From positions 51,001-115,000 of the forward strand of contig NZ_FNHX01000011.1 of NCBI RefSeq assembly GCF_900103405.1: DNA of 64,000 nucleotides, read 5' to 3'. Position numbers and translations under genes: made by a program. Under the pieces are notes generated by a model. The model saw only the letters and a list, made by a program, of their open reading frames with translations. It had not been told where the DNA came from and did no database searches. Source of the stretch: Polaromonas sp. JS666 (GTDB lineage: Bacteria > Pseudomonadota > Gammaproteobacteria > Burkholderiales > Burkholderiaceae_C). Shown piece by piece: positions 25,358 through 34,077 of this stretch; position 1 is the stretch's first letter; each line of letters begins with the position of its first letter.

Positions 25358-26311
25358 TCATTTTACGCGGCGACGGCGCGCGGGCGCCGCGGCGGCCGCC
25401 TCGGGCGGCACATACCAGGCGGGCCCGGCCTTGAAGGCCTCGGCCAGGAAATCCACCATCACGCGGACCTTGGCGCTCAGGTGGCGGCGGCTGGGGTAGA
25501 CGGCCAGCACGTCGGTGTCGGGCACGTGGTAGCCGGGCAGCAGCGGCACCAGGCGCCCTTCGCGCAAATCCTCGCCGACCAGGAAGGCCGGCTGCCAGAT
25601 GATGCCCTGGCCGGCCAGGGCCGCCTCGCGCGCCGTGTCGCCGTTGTTGGCATGCATGATGTAGTTGACCCTGACCTTGTGCGGGCGCGCCTGTTCGTCG
25701 ACGAAATGCCATTCATTGGCGGTGGCCGCATAGGTGTAGCCCAGGCAGCGGTGCGCCGCCAGGTCGGCCGGCACCCGAGGGCTGCCGTGCCGCTTCAGAT
25801 AGGCGGGCGCGGCGCAGACGATGTTGCAGGAGGTGGCCAGCTTGCGCGCCGCATGGGTGGCGGGCCCGGCGCGCGAGATGCGGATGGCGAGGTCATAACC
25901 CTCTTCGACGATGTCGACCACGCGGTCGCTGAGCGCGATGTCGAGTTCCACGCCGGGATAACTTTGCATGAAGCGCGGCCACAGCGGCGCCAGCTGGCGT
26001 ATGCCGAAGCTCACGGGCGCGTTGATGCGCAGGCGCCCGCGCGGCTGCAAGGTGGCCGACGAGGCCAGCGCTTCGGCGTCGGCGACTTCCTCGAGGATGG
26101 ATTTGCTGCGCTCATACAGCGCCTCGCCGCTTTCGGTGAGCGAGAGCCTGCGCGAGCTGCGGTTGAGCAGGCGCGTGCCCAGGTGGGCCTCAAGTTCATT
26201 GATGTAGCGCGTGACGTTGGCCGGCGAGGTGTCCAGCGCATCGGCCGCGCGCGTGAAACTGCCGCGGCCCACCACGGCGGCAAACACCTCAAAAGCTCGC
26301 AAACGGTCCAT
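25358..26311 (-). CDS. LysR-family transcriptional regulator
   Basis: 317 residues. An N-terminal LysR HTH (MDRLRAFEVFAAVVGRGSFT, then SPANVTRYINELEAHLGTRLL) with an effector-binding domain behind it, and an Arg-rich tail (RRRRVK). The group resembles DmlR/PgrR-like regulators that control neighbouring oxidoreductases. It is divergent from the SDR gene at 26472 with a 160-bp shared promoter region containing a LysR-type dyad. Confidence 0.9.
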   Translation of the reverse strand: MDRLRAFEVFAAVVGRGSFTRAADALDTSPANVTRYINELEAHLGTRLLNRSSRRLSLTESGEALYERSKSILEEVADAEALASSATLQPRGRLRINAPVSFGIRQLAPLWPRFMQSYPGVELDIALSDRVVDIVEEGYDLAIRISRAGPATHAARKLATSCNIVCAAPAYLKRHGSPRVPADLAAHRCLGYTYAATANEWHFVDEQARPHKVRVNYIMHANNGDTAREAALAGQGIIWQPAFLVGEDLREGRLVPLLPGYHVPDTDVLAVYPSRRHLSAKVRVMVDFLAEAFKAGPAWYVPPEAAAAAPARRRRVK

Positions 26312-26333
26312 AACGGCGTCTCCAGTGCTTGAT

Positions 26334-26350
26334 ATTCATAAAACCTGAAT
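26334..26350. promoter_or_regulatory. LysR-type dyad ATTCA-N7-TGAAT
   Basis: A 17-bp inverted repeat with a T-N11-A core in the divergent LysR/SDR promoter region, 23 bp upstream of the LysR start codon. It is the natural candidate operator for the adjacent LysR protein. Confidence 0.55.
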
Positions 26351-26471
26351 GATTAAAACACTTTACAGGCCTTCTTGTTAGAGAACATGAATCGTACATT
26401 GAACCCATCGGCAAGCCAGAAGGCTCGCCGAACCAGAAAACCCTTTCAACAAACGACTCAAGGAAACTGAC

Positions 26472-27248
26472 ATGACCACCGCACAAACCTCCTCCTTCAC
26501 ACCCCGTTTTGCCAACAAGACCGTGCTCGTCACGGGCGGCAACAGCGGCATCGGCCTGGCCACCGCGCTGCAATTCGCCGCCCAGGGCGCCCGCGTCGTC
26601 ATCACCGGCCGCGACGAGGCCACGCTGGAGCAGGCCAAAGCGCAACTCGGCGAAGGCGCCATCGCGCTGCGCAACGACGCGGGCGAACACGCCGCCGCCC
26701 AGGCGCTGGCCGGCGCCCTGCGCGCCCAAGGCATCACGCTGGATGCGGTCTTCATCAACGCCGGTGTCGCGAAGTTTTCGCCGCTCGAAAGCGTGGACGA
26801 AGCGCTGTGGGATCAGACCTTCAACATCAACGTGAAGGGCGCCTTCTTCGCGATCCAGGCGCTGTCGCCGCTGCTGAACACGGGCGCGGCCGTCATCCTG
26901 AACGGCTCCATCAACGCCCACATCGGCATGCCCAACTCCAGCGTCTATGCGGCCAGCAAGGCCGCGCTGATTTCGCTGGCCAAGACGCTGTCGGGCGAGC
27001 TGGTGGGGCGCGGCATACGCGTCAACGTGGTGAGCCCCGGCCCGGTGACGACACCGCTGTACGGCAAGCTGGGCGTGCCCGCCGACCAGCTGGATGCGCT
27101 GGCCGCCGGCATCCAGGCGCAAGTGCCGGTCAAGCGCTTCGGCACGCCCGATGAAGTGGCCAGCGCGGTGGTTTACCTCTCGTCGCCCGACGCCGCCTTC
27201 ATTGTGGGTACCGAATTGATCGTCGACGGCGGCATGAGCCAGCTCTAA
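26472..27248 (+). CDS. SDR family oxidoreductase
   Basis: 258 residues. Classical SDR with TGGNSGIG (cofactor loop), INAG, NGSINAH with the catalytic Ser, and YAASKAALISLAK with Tyr and Lys; the NVVSPGPV segment and a C-terminal VDGG complete the fold. GRD after beta-2 suggests NADP(H). The start at 26472 has an AAGGAA Shine-Dalgarno. It is divergent from the LysR gene, which probably regulates it. The substrate is unknown. Confidence 0.9.
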   Translation: MTTAQTSSFTPRFANKTVLVTGGNSGIGLATALQFAAQGARVVITGRDEATLEQAKAQLGEGAIALRNDAGEHAAAQALAGALRAQGITLDAVFINAGVAKFSPLESVDEALWDQTFNINVKGAFFAIQALSPLLNTGAAVILNGSINAHIGMPNSSVYAASKAALISLAKTLSGELVGRGIRVNVVSPGPVTTPLYGKLGVPADQLDALAAGIQAQVPVKRFGTPDEVASAVVYLSSPDAAFIVGTELIVDGGMSQL

Positions 27249-27255
27249 GCCCATC

Positions 27256-27292
27256 AAAAAAGGGCGATGCCGTTACCGGCATCGCCCTTTTT
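27256..27292 (+). terminator. Intrinsic terminator after SDR gene
   Basis: A perfect stem with 14-bp arms AAAGGGCGATGCCG/CGGCATCGCCCTTT around a TTAC loop, with flanking A and T runs on both sides. It lies 10 bp after the SDR stop and 20 bp before the end of the convergent asparaginase gene, so it can serve both strands. Confidence 0.92.
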
Positions 27293-27313
27293 GTCTTTAC
27301 GCCCCGCAGAGGC

Positions 27314-28402
27314 TCAGTACTGCCAGAAGATGCGCTGCAGTTCCTTGCTGTCCACGTTCTTCGTGAGTGCCACGGCCGCCAGGATGCGGGCTTTTTGCGG
27401 GTTCAGGTCGTGCGCGACCACCCAGTCGTATTTGTCGTCGGGCTGCTCGGCGTTGCGCAGCACAAAACCTTCGGGCACGCGCGAGGAGCGCACCACCTGT
27501 ATGCCCTTGGCGCGCACTTCCTGCAGCGCGGGAACGATGCGGTCGGCCACCGAGCCGTTGCCGGTGCCGCCGTGGATCAGGGCCTTGATGCCGGTCTTGG
27601 CGACGGCGTCCAGGGCGGTGCGCGAGACGTTGCCGTAGCCGTAAACGATTTCCACAGGCGCCAGCGCGTCGAAGTCGTCGATGTTGAACTCGGACTGCGC
27701 GGTGTGGCGCTTGACGGGCGCGCGGAACCAGTAGTTGTTGCCTTCAACCACCATGCCCAGCGGGCCCCACTGGCTCTTGAAGGCCTCGGTCTTGATGTTG
27801 ATGGTCTTGGCGACGTCGCGCCCGCTCTGGATTTCATCGTTCATGGTGACCAGCACGCCCTTGCCGGCCGCATCCTTGCTGGCGGCCACGCTGACGGCGT
27901 CAAACAGGTTGAGCGCGCCGTCGGCCGACAGCGCCGTGCCAGGACGCATGGAGCCCACCACCACGATGGGCTTGCTGGTGCGGATCACGAGGTTCAGGAA
28001 GTAGGCGGTTTCTTCCAGCGTGTCGGTGCCGTGGGTGACGACGATGCCGTCCACGTCGGACTGCTTGACCAGCGCCGAGATGCGCTTGCCCAGCTTCATG
28101 AGGTTGTCGTTGGTAAAGCTTTCCGAGGCGATCTGCGAGACCTGCTCGCCTTTGACGTTGGCGATGTTGGCCAGCTCGGGCAGGCCGGCCAGCAGTTTGT
28201 CGACCGGCACTTTCGCGGCGGCGTAGGTGGCACTGTTCAGGGCCGAAGCGCCGGCGCCGGCAATGGTGCCGCCGGTGGCCAGGATCACGACATTGGGTTT
28301 GCCGGTGGTTTGGGCCAGCACGGAAGCTGGCGTGCCCAGCGCGGTGAAGGCGACGAGGCCAAGCCCGGCGCCCATTTTCAGGAGGGTGGAAGCGATTTGC
28401 AT
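27314..28402 (-). CDS. ansB: Type II (periplasmic) L-asparaginase
   Basis: 362 residues from the ATG at 28402; a longer in-frame ORF has no signal-peptide logic. An N-terminal signal peptide (MQIASTLLKMGAGLGLVAFT ... VLAQ) is followed by the two active-site signatures ATGGTIAGAGA (nucleophile Thr) and VVTHGTDTLEETAYFL (Thr-Asp), plus the Lys in VVVGSMRPGTALS context. It hydrolyses asparagine (and possibly glutamine) to the acid and ammonia in the periplasm. It is divergent from a LysR gene, likely its regulator. Confidence 0.93.
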   Translation of the reverse strand: MQIASTLLKMGAGLGLVAFTALGTPASVLAQTTGKPNVVILATGGTIAGAGASALNSATYAAAKVPVDKLLAGLPELANIANVKGEQVSQIASESFTNDNLMKLGKRISALVKQSDVDGIVVTHGTDTLEETAYFLNLVIRTSKPIVVVGSMRPGTALSADGALNLFDAVSVAASKDAAGKGVLVTMNDEIQSGRDVAKTINIKTEAFKSQWGPLGMVVEGNNYWFRAPVKRHTAQSEFNIDDFDALAPVEIVYGYGNVSRTALDAVAKTGIKALIHGGTGNGSVADRIVPALQEVRAKGIQVVRSSRVPEGFVLRNAEQPDDKYDWVVAHDLNPQKARILAAVALTKNVDSKELQRIFWQY

Positions 28403-28567
28403 GAGATATCCCAGGAAAGTGAAATAGTTCTGCCGGGTCGCGACCGAAGGGCACCTGTGAAAAAGTGTCAATACCTTTGCTCGCGTCCCGATGTCTCCTC
28501 CGGCACCAGGCCAAAGGTGGCTCATCGTAGCCAGACCATCGGAAAGCGGCGATGCATAATGTAACGA

Positions 28568-28592
28568 GGGGTGTGACTAAAACTCACACCCC
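28568..28592. promoter_or_regulatory. Dyad GGGGTGTGA-N7-TCACACCCC in ansB/LysR promoter
   Basis: A perfect 9-bp inverted repeat with a 7-bp spacer and LysR-type T-N11-A geometry. It ends 44 bp upstream of the LysR start at 28637 and lies 165 bp upstream of ansB. It is a likely binding site for the adjacent LysR protein. Confidence 0.6.
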
Positions 28593-28636
28593 CACGGCAG
28601 CCGGCCTTTTTTGCCGCGCCGGCACCCGGCACAACG

Positions 28637-29545
28637 ATGAACCTCAGGCAACTTGAAGTCTTCCAGGCCGTCATGCAGACGGGCAATATGAGCGCCGCCG
28701 CGCGGCTGATCTGCATCACGCCCTCGGCCGTCAGCAAGACCATTGCGCACACCGAGCTGCAGCTGGGCTACAAGCTGTTCACGCGCGGCAAGGGTTCGCT
28801 GGCGCCTACGCCGGAGGCGCGGGTGCTGTTTGAGGAGTCCGCGCAGATCCACCAGAAGCTGGACGGGCTCAAGCGCATGGCCGTCAACCTGCGGCAGGCG
28901 GCCGACGGCCAGGTGCGGCTGGCGGCCATCCCCTCCATCAGCCACGAATTTTTACCGCTGGTGCTGGAGCGGCACATGGCGCGCCATCCGCGCGTGCGCG
29001 TTGAGGTGCGCACCCTGCACCAGGACCAGATGGTGCAGGCCCTGCTGACGCGCGGCGTGGACTTCGCGCTGGGCTTTTATGAACACCCGCACCCGCTGCT
29101 GACCAGCAGCACGCTGGTGAGCGGGCCGCTCTACCTGGCCGTCACGCGCGAGATCTGGCAGCGCGCGGTGCGCGCGCGCCGGCAGAACCCGATGTCCTTC
29201 CTGGCCGGCATGCCCTTGATCAGGCTGGTGGGCGAGGACCCGATGTGCAGCTCGATCGACGAGCTGGCCCGCCACCTGGGCCTGAGCGCCCCGGCGGGCC
29301 TGCAGGTGCAGACCTCGCGGCTGGCGCTGGAACTGGTCAGGCGCGGCATGGGCTGGACGGTGGTGGACTTTCTCACGGCCAGCAACCTGGACCCGGCCTC
29401 GCTGACGGCAGTGCCGCTGCATGAGTTCGCCCATGCGCCGCTGCAGATGTACTTCGCCACCAGCACGCCGCCGGGACAGGATGCGCTGCGCATGCTGGAG
29501 ATGCTGCCTGACCTTTTACACGGCGTGATGGCATCAACCGGCTGA
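28637..29545 (+). CDS. LysR-family regulator next to asparaginase
   Basis: 302 residues. The HTH begins at residue 1 (MNLRQLEVFQAVMQTGNMSA, then ITPSAVSKTIAHTELQLGYKLF), followed by the substrate-binding-like effector domain. The type resembles OccR/NocR-like regulators of amino acid or opine metabolism, which fits a divergent asparaginase target. A perfect dyad lies just upstream. It ends 4 bp before an inverted-repeat-bounded element. Confidence 0.9.
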   Translation: MNLRQLEVFQAVMQTGNMSAAARLICITPSAVSKTIAHTELQLGYKLFTRGKGSLAPTPEARVLFEESAQIHQKLDGLKRMAVNLRQAADGQVRLAAIPSISHEFLPLVLERHMARHPRVRVEVRTLHQDQMVQALLTRGVDFALGFYEHPHPLLTSSTLVSGPLYLAVTREIWQRAVRARRQNPMSFLAGMPLIRLVGEDPMCSSIDELARHLGLSAPAGLQVQTSRLALELVRRGMGWTVVDFLTASNLDPASLTAVPLHEFAHAPLQMYFATSTPPGQDALRMLEMLPDLLHGVMASTG

Positions 29546-29548
29546 GCC

Positions 29549-29668
29549 ACCCCGTCGGACGCCCTGAGTTCGCCCATTCAGCAGGGGCCGCGGAACTGGC
29601 TTTGCCAGGCCGCAGGCGTCGCCCCTGGAAGGGGGAAGGCGCTACACGCAGTGAGCGTCCGACGGGGT
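29549..29668. repeat. Inverted-repeat-bounded element carrying 40-bp repeat, copy 2
   Basis: 14-bp perfect terminal inverted repeats (ACCCCGTCGGACGC at 29549-29562 and its complement at 29655-29668) enclose the 40-bp repeat at 29579-29618 that also occurs at 13274-13313. The 120-bp unit fills the gap between the convergent LysR and lnt genes. It looks like a small non-autonomous element or REP-like unit; no coding capacity is seen. Confidence 0.75.
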
Positions 29669-29676
29669 AAACCTAT

Positions 29677-31311
29677 CTAGCGACGGCGGAACAAGAGTGC
29701 CAGAACTGCGATACCCAGGCCCAGGCCCCACAGCGGCCACAGGCCATAACGCGACACCCACTCGGCATAGGGCGTGATACCGTTGCGGCCCTCGACCTCG
29801 CCGACCAGCACGCCGCGCGTGTGGCGCTCCAGCGAATACGTGACCTTGCCGGTATGGTCGATGATGACGGTGGCGCCGGTGTTGGTCGCGCGGATCATGG
29901 GGCGGCTGAATTCGAGCGCGCGCATGCGCGAGATCTGCAGGTGCTGGTCTATCGCCACGGTGTTGCCGAACCAGGCGATGTTGCTGACGTTGACAAAAAT
30001 CGTGGGCGCCTGAGCCGGGTCGGCAAAACGCGCGCCCAGCTCTTCGCCGAACAGGTCTTCGTAGCAGATGTTGGGTGCCAGCCGCTGGCCTTTCCATTCA
30101 AAAGAAGCCTGGCCGACCGCGCCGCGGTTGAAGTCGCCCAGCGGGATGCGCATCATGTTGATGAACCAGCGAAAGCCAGGCGGAACGAACTCACCGAAAG
30201 GCACCAGGTGGTGCTTGTCAAAGCGGTAAAGCTCGGGCTGCCCCGGCTTGAAGCCGACCACCGAATTCGCATAACCGGCCTGGGGGCTGCCCACGGGCAT
30301 GCCCACCAGCGCCGCCTGCTGCCCCGTGGCAAAGCGCGACTGCAGCGCCCGCCAGTAGCCGTCGGGCAATTGCATGGGCAGCAGGGGAATGGCGGTCTCG
30401 GGCGCCACCACCAGCGGCGTCCTTGCGTCGCGCAGCTGCTGGCCGTACCACTGCAGCGCGGTGGCCACGCCGGTGCCGCTCTGGAATTTTTCATTCTGCG
30501 GGATGTTGCCCTGCAGCAGCGTGACCTGCAGCGGCTCGGCGGCCGCGGTGGAGCCCGCCGCCCCCGGCAAGGCGCTTTGCACCGGCAGGTAGGACAGGAC
30601 GAAACCGGCCAGCACGATGGCGATCGCGGTCGCCCACTGCATCCGGGAAGCGCGCAGGGCCATGGCCAGCCAGGCGGCGGCCAGCGCCGCCAGGAAGGTG
30701 ATGCCGTGCACGCCCACCCAGGCCGCCAGCGGCCGGGCCCAACCGTCCACATGGGCGTAGCCGCCCTCGCCCCACGGAAAGCCGGTGAAGAATTCAACGC
30801 GGGCCAGCTCGGCCAGCAGCCACAGCGAGGCGAACACCAGGGCGCGCGGCAGCTTGCGACGCGGCGCCAGGCGCACAAAAAGCGCGCCCGCCGCGGCGTA
30901 GTACAGCGACAGAAAGGCCGCCAGCAGCAGCACGGCCAACACCGTCAGCGGCGCGGCCAGCCCGCCGTAGAAGTGCATGGAAATGAACAGCCACCAGAAA
31001 GTGCTGCACAGCATGGCCGTGCCGAAGGCGACGCCCAGCCAGGCGGCGCGTTTCATGGAGCGGCAGCTGTCGATCTGCGCGGCGAACAGGAACATCGCCA
31101 GCAGCTGCATGCCCCCCAGGGGTTGGCCCTGTATGAAGCCGAAATCAAAGGGCCAGGCCATGCTGGCGGCATGCAGGCAGCCGGCGATCAGCACCATGGC
31201 CAGTTGGAAGGGCGAGAAGCCCTTGCGCGGCGGCAGGTTGCGCGCGTGCTCGAGCAAGGCGGGCAAGGTCGGCAGGTGGGACATCATGCTGTGGATCGAG
31301 TCCCGTGCCAT
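29677..31311 (-). CDS. lnt: Apolipoprotein N-acyltransferase
   Basis: 544 residues. The N-terminal half holds at least six membrane helices; the C-terminal nitrilase domain carries the catalytic Glu (VVAPETAIPLL), Lys and Cys (NICYEDLFGEELG), then a final membrane helix (LWPLWGLGLGIAVLALLF). It transfers the third acyl chain to lipoproteins at the periplasmic face of the inner membrane. The ATG at 31311 has a GAGGG Shine-Dalgarno. It follows corC by 32 bp, the usual order. Confidence 0.95.
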   Translation of the reverse strand: MARDSIHSMMSHLPTLPALLEHARNLPPRKGFSPFQLAMVLIAGCLHAASMAWPFDFGFIQGQPLGGMQLLAMFLFAAQIDSCRSMKRAAWLGVAFGTAMLCSTFWWLFISMHFYGGLAAPLTVLAVLLLAAFLSLYYAAAGALFVRLAPRRKLPRALVFASLWLLAELARVEFFTGFPWGEGGYAHVDGWARPLAAWVGVHGITFLAALAAAWLAMALRASRMQWATAIAIVLAGFVLSYLPVQSALPGAAGSTAAAEPLQVTLLQGNIPQNEKFQSGTGVATALQWYGQQLRDARTPLVVAPETAIPLLPMQLPDGYWRALQSRFATGQQAALVGMPVGSPQAGYANSVVGFKPGQPELYRFDKHHLVPFGEFVPPGFRWFINMMRIPLGDFNRGAVGQASFEWKGQRLAPNICYEDLFGEELGARFADPAQAPTIFVNVSNIAWFGNTVAIDQHLQISRMRALEFSRPMIRATNTGATVIIDHTGKVTYSLERHTRGVLVGEVEGRNGITPYAEWVSRYGLWPLWGLGLGIAVLALLFRRR

Positions 31312-31343
31312 ATATTGCCCTCTTTACTTTATTGTGTGTGTCG

Positions 31344-32198
31344 TCAGACGCCGGCGGATACCGGCGATACCTTGAACCAGCGCACCGCGCCACCCTTGGT
31401 GTGCAGCACCGTGAATTGCAGGCCGGCCAGCGCGTAATGTTCGCCGCGCTTGGGCACATGGCCCATCTCGTGCGCCACCAGCCCACCTATGGTGTCGAAA
31501 TCGGTTTCCGGCAAGGTCACGCCGAAAGCCTCGTTGACACGCTCTATCGAGGTGTCGCCGCTGACCCGGTAGGTGTGGTCGCTCAGGCCGAAGATGTCGC
31601 CCTCGTCCTCGGCAATGTCGAATTCATCCTCGATCTCGCCGACGATCTGCTCGAGCACGTCTTCAATCGTGATCAGGCCGGCCACGCGGCCGAACTCGTC
31701 GATCACGATGGCCAGGTGGTTGCGGTTGCCGCGGAACTCGCGCAGCAGGTCGTTCAGGCCCTTGCTTTCAGGCACGAAGACGGCGGGGCGCAGCAAGGCC
31801 TTGATATTGAGTTCAGGGGCGCGCTGCAGTTTCAGCAAATCCTTGGCCATCAGGATGCCGAGGATGTTTTCCTTTTCGCCTTCGTAGACCGGAAAGCGCG
31901 AGTGGGCGGTGTCTATGACCAGGTGCAGCAACTCGTCGAAAGGCGCGTCGATGTTGATCACGTCCATGCGCGGCGCCGCCACCATGACGTCGCCGGCCGT
32001 CATGTCGGCCATGCGGATCACGCCCTCGAGCATCTCGCGGCTCTGGGCGCCAATAACGTCATTGTCCTGGGCCTCCACCAGGGTTTCGATCAACTCGTCT
32101 TTCGAGTCGGGACCGGGGTGGAGCATTTCAGCGAGCTTTTGCAGAAAGCCTCGCTTGTCTTCTGGCCTGGAAGACCGACTGGGGGGAACGTCGGACAC
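31344..32198 (-). CDS. corC: CorC/HlyC-type transporter-associated CBS protein
   Basis: 284 residues starting at a GTG (32198); the long in-frame upstream extension covers an AT-rich, repeat-bearing intergenic region and is not homologous in style. Paired CBS domains (from about residue 65, DVMVAAPRMDVI, to about 190) are followed by a CorC_HlyC domain (SDHTYRVSGDTSIERVNEAF). Linked in enterobacteria to Mg/Co efflux and heavy-metal resistance. It heads the corC-lnt unit. Confidence 0.92.
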   Translation of the reverse strand: MSDVPPSRSSRPEDKRGFLQKLAEMLHPGPDSKDELIETLVEAQDNDVIGAQSREMLEGVIRMADMTAGDVMVAAPRMDVINIDAPFDELLHLVIDTAHSRFPVYEGEKENILGILMAKDLLKLQRAPELNIKALLRPAVFVPESKGLNDLLREFRGNRNHLAIVIDEFGRVAGLITIEDVLEQIVGEIEDEFDIAEDEGDIFGLSDHTYRVSGDTSIERVNEAFGVTLPETDFDTIGGLVAHEMGHVPKRGEHYALAGLQFTVLHTKGGAVRWFKVSPVSAGV

Positions 32199-32584
32199 GT
32201 GATGGCGGTCGGTAGTTGTGAAGGGGGTAAGGATAGCTGAAATCTTTGATGGTGAGGGTGGGGCGGGACGGTTTACAGGAAATTTCTCCTGCCAACCTTT
32301 TGTGACTGGGGCTGTGATGCTAGTTATTTGATAGCAAATGAGTATTGAGTTGGGGGTGAACGAAATCTTTGGTTGTAGTAGCTGAGCCGGGTCTTGCGCC
32401 GGCGGCGCGCGGGGTTTGCTCATTTCGCGCAGCGAGGTTACGCAAACCCCGCGCGCGTAGCGCGCCTTTTGGCGAACAAAAGAAAACCCGCTTTGCGAGT
32501 TTCGATAAAAGTGAGTTGCCGCCGGGCAACCCCCGGCCAACCGCCCTCAGCAGAGAGACAGCCCGACCGGCCAGGTCACCCAAA
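32199..32584. other. Intergenic region upstream of corC with inverted repeats
   Basis: 386 bp without a gene. It holds a 15-bp perfect inverted repeat (32405-32419 and 32442-32456, arm GCGCGCGGGGTTTGC, 22-bp spacer) and a GCTAGTTATTTGATAGC element at 32319-32335. The corC promoter should lie near the right of the corC start; no clear -35/-10 pair was identified. Confidence 0.6.
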
Positions 32585-33331
32585 CTACATGGGCATCCGG
32601 TCCCTACCGTCCCGGACCCCTTGCCGCACTTCCTGGATCACGCCCAGCAAATCCCAGAACTGCTTGGCCTGGACCTTGAGCCGGTAATCGGTCTGGGCGA
32701 TCTGCTCTTCGACCATTTCGGTCATGCGCGAATCCAGGTCGGCCGGGGGCAGCTTGAGGTAAGCCTCGCTTTCGGAGCCGTCGCGCACGATGGTGGCACC
32801 GGCCTTGCGGGCGATGTTGAGCATGGCGGTGTTTTCGCTGAGCGCGTGGATGAACATCATGTCGACGCCATCGTTGCGGGCGTGCATCACGGCGCGGTCG
32901 AACAGGCGCGAGCCGTAGCCCCGGCCGCGGGCCTGGGCCAGCACCGAGACGCCGAATTCGGCGCAGCTCTTGAGATTGGGATCGGTCGAATGCGCCAGGT
33001 GGGCCATGGCGATCAGCTGCAGCTTGCGGTTGTAGATGCCGAAGATCTCGTCGCGGTCGAAGTTCAGGCCGTCGACATAACGGCGCACCTGCTCGTCATT
33101 GGCCGCGTAGCCGAAGCGCAAATAACGGTCGTGTTCGCCCAGGGCCAGCAAATGGGTGGCGATGCGTTCCCCGTGGCTGGGGCCTATGGAACGGATGGGG
33201 ACCATGACCGGCTGGACGTGCGGGGCGGCAGCAGGCTGCTGCTGGGGCGCGCGCGTCTCTGCTACAGGCGGGCGGAAGAACTCCTTGCTCGCGTTGTAGG
33301 ATGCTTTTAAAAGTGTGCCGGGTGAAACCAT
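32585..33331 (-). CDS. GNAT-family N-acetyltransferase
   Basis: 248 residues. A Pro/Gln/Ala-rich N-terminal stretch (about 25-45) precedes a GNAT fold whose acetyl-CoA loop is seen in ARGRGYGSRLF (R/Q-x-x-G-x-G/A). A C-terminal alpha-helical tail of about 60 residues (MTEMVEEQIAQTDYRLKVQ) extends beyond the domain. The substrate is unknown. It stands alone, with repeat-bearing intergenic regions on both sides. Confidence 0.85.
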   Translation of the reverse strand: MVSPGTLLKASYNASKEFFRPPVAETRAPQQQPAAAPHVQPVMVPIRSIGPSHGERIATHLLALGEHDRYLRFGYAANDEQVRRYVDGLNFDRDEIFGIYNRKLQLIAMAHLAHSTDPNLKSCAEFGVSVLAQARGRGYGSRLFDRAVMHARNDGVDMMFIHALSENTAMLNIARKAGATIVRDGSESEAYLKLPPADLDSRMTEMVEEQIAQTDYRLKVQAKQFWDLLGVIQEVRQGVRDGRDRMPM

Positions 33332-33586
33332 GGCTTCAATATAAGGGTTTTCCCTAGAATTCCCAGCCTAGGGGTTTCTCAAAGGCCGTGAATAGGGAGG
33401 TCCGCCGAAATTGCAGAATTAGCCCGCCAACAGGTCTCGTTAAGCTATTAAAATCATAGCAAATCAGCTTTGGGCAGCGAAAATGTTGCATTGCAACAAC
33501 AAAATTCAGACCTCCATCCTGTCAAATCCAGCACGGAGCCATTGGCTACCGGCTTGTTGACGCGGGGCTGACTCGCCCCCCAAGCC
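33332..33586. other. Intergenic region between GNAT and Lrp genes
   Basis: 255 bp, AT-richer than its surroundings. It contains GCTATTAAAATCATAGC (33444-33460), followed by AAATCAG, which resembles the element at 32319 in sequence and orientation. The GNAT promoter must be here. No credible coding capacity was seen. Confidence 0.55.
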
Positions 33587-34060
33587 TCACAAAGGCACGG
33601 CCGTGGTTGCCTTGACCCGGTCCAGCACAAAGCTGGTTTTGCAGTCCTGCACGCTGGGATGCTTGAGCAGGGTGTCCATGATGAAGCGGCTGTAGTGGGC
33701 CATGTCCTCGACCAGCACACGCAGCAAATAGTCCATTTCCCCCGTCAGCGCGGCACATTCGGCCACCTCGGGCCAGGTCTGAACGCTGGCGCGGAACAGG
33801 TCCATGGGGTTGCGCTTGTGGCTTTCGGTGTGTTTTTCGAGCCGTACGTTGAGGTAAGCCGTCAGGCCCAGGCCCACCGCCTCGGGTTTGACCAGCGCCA
33901 CATAACGGTCTATGACACCGCTTTCCTCGAGCCGCTTGACGCGCCTGAGCACCGCGCTGGGCGAGAGGCCCACCTGTTCGGCCAGCTGGTCGTAGGTGGC
34001 GCGGCCGTCGTCCTGAAGTTTGCGCAGAATCTGGCGATCGAGCTTGTCGAGTGTTTCCAT
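33587..34060 (-). CDS. Lrp/AsnC-family regulator of the aromatic amino acid module
   Basis: 157 residues. An AsnC HTH at the N-terminus (LDRQILRKLQDDGRATYDQL, AEQVGLSPSAVLRRVKRLEE) and a RAM ligand-binding domain (ECAALTGEMDYLLRVLVEDM). Divergent from hpd with an 87-bp gap to the first possible start and a 9-bp inverted repeat in it, so it likely controls hpd and the following genes in response to tyrosine, phenylalanine or a derivative. AsnC-type regulators of tyrosine degradation are described in betaproteobacteria; equivalence is inference. Confidence 0.9.
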   Translation of the reverse strand: METLDKLDRQILRKLQDDGRATYDQLAEQVGLSPSAVLRRVKRLEESGVIDRYVALVKPEAVGLGLTAYLNVRLEKHTESHKRNPMDLFRASVQTWPEVAECAALTGEMDYLLRVLVEDMAHYSRFIMDTLLKHPSVQDCKTSFVLDRVKATTAVPL

Positions 34061-34077
34061 GCCGCTTATTTTGCAGG

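Noticed and set aside
32199..32540. N-terminal extension of CorC by 114 residues
   Set aside because: The extension covers repeat-bearing AT-rich DNA and does not resemble CorC; the GTG at 32198 gives a normal-length protein.
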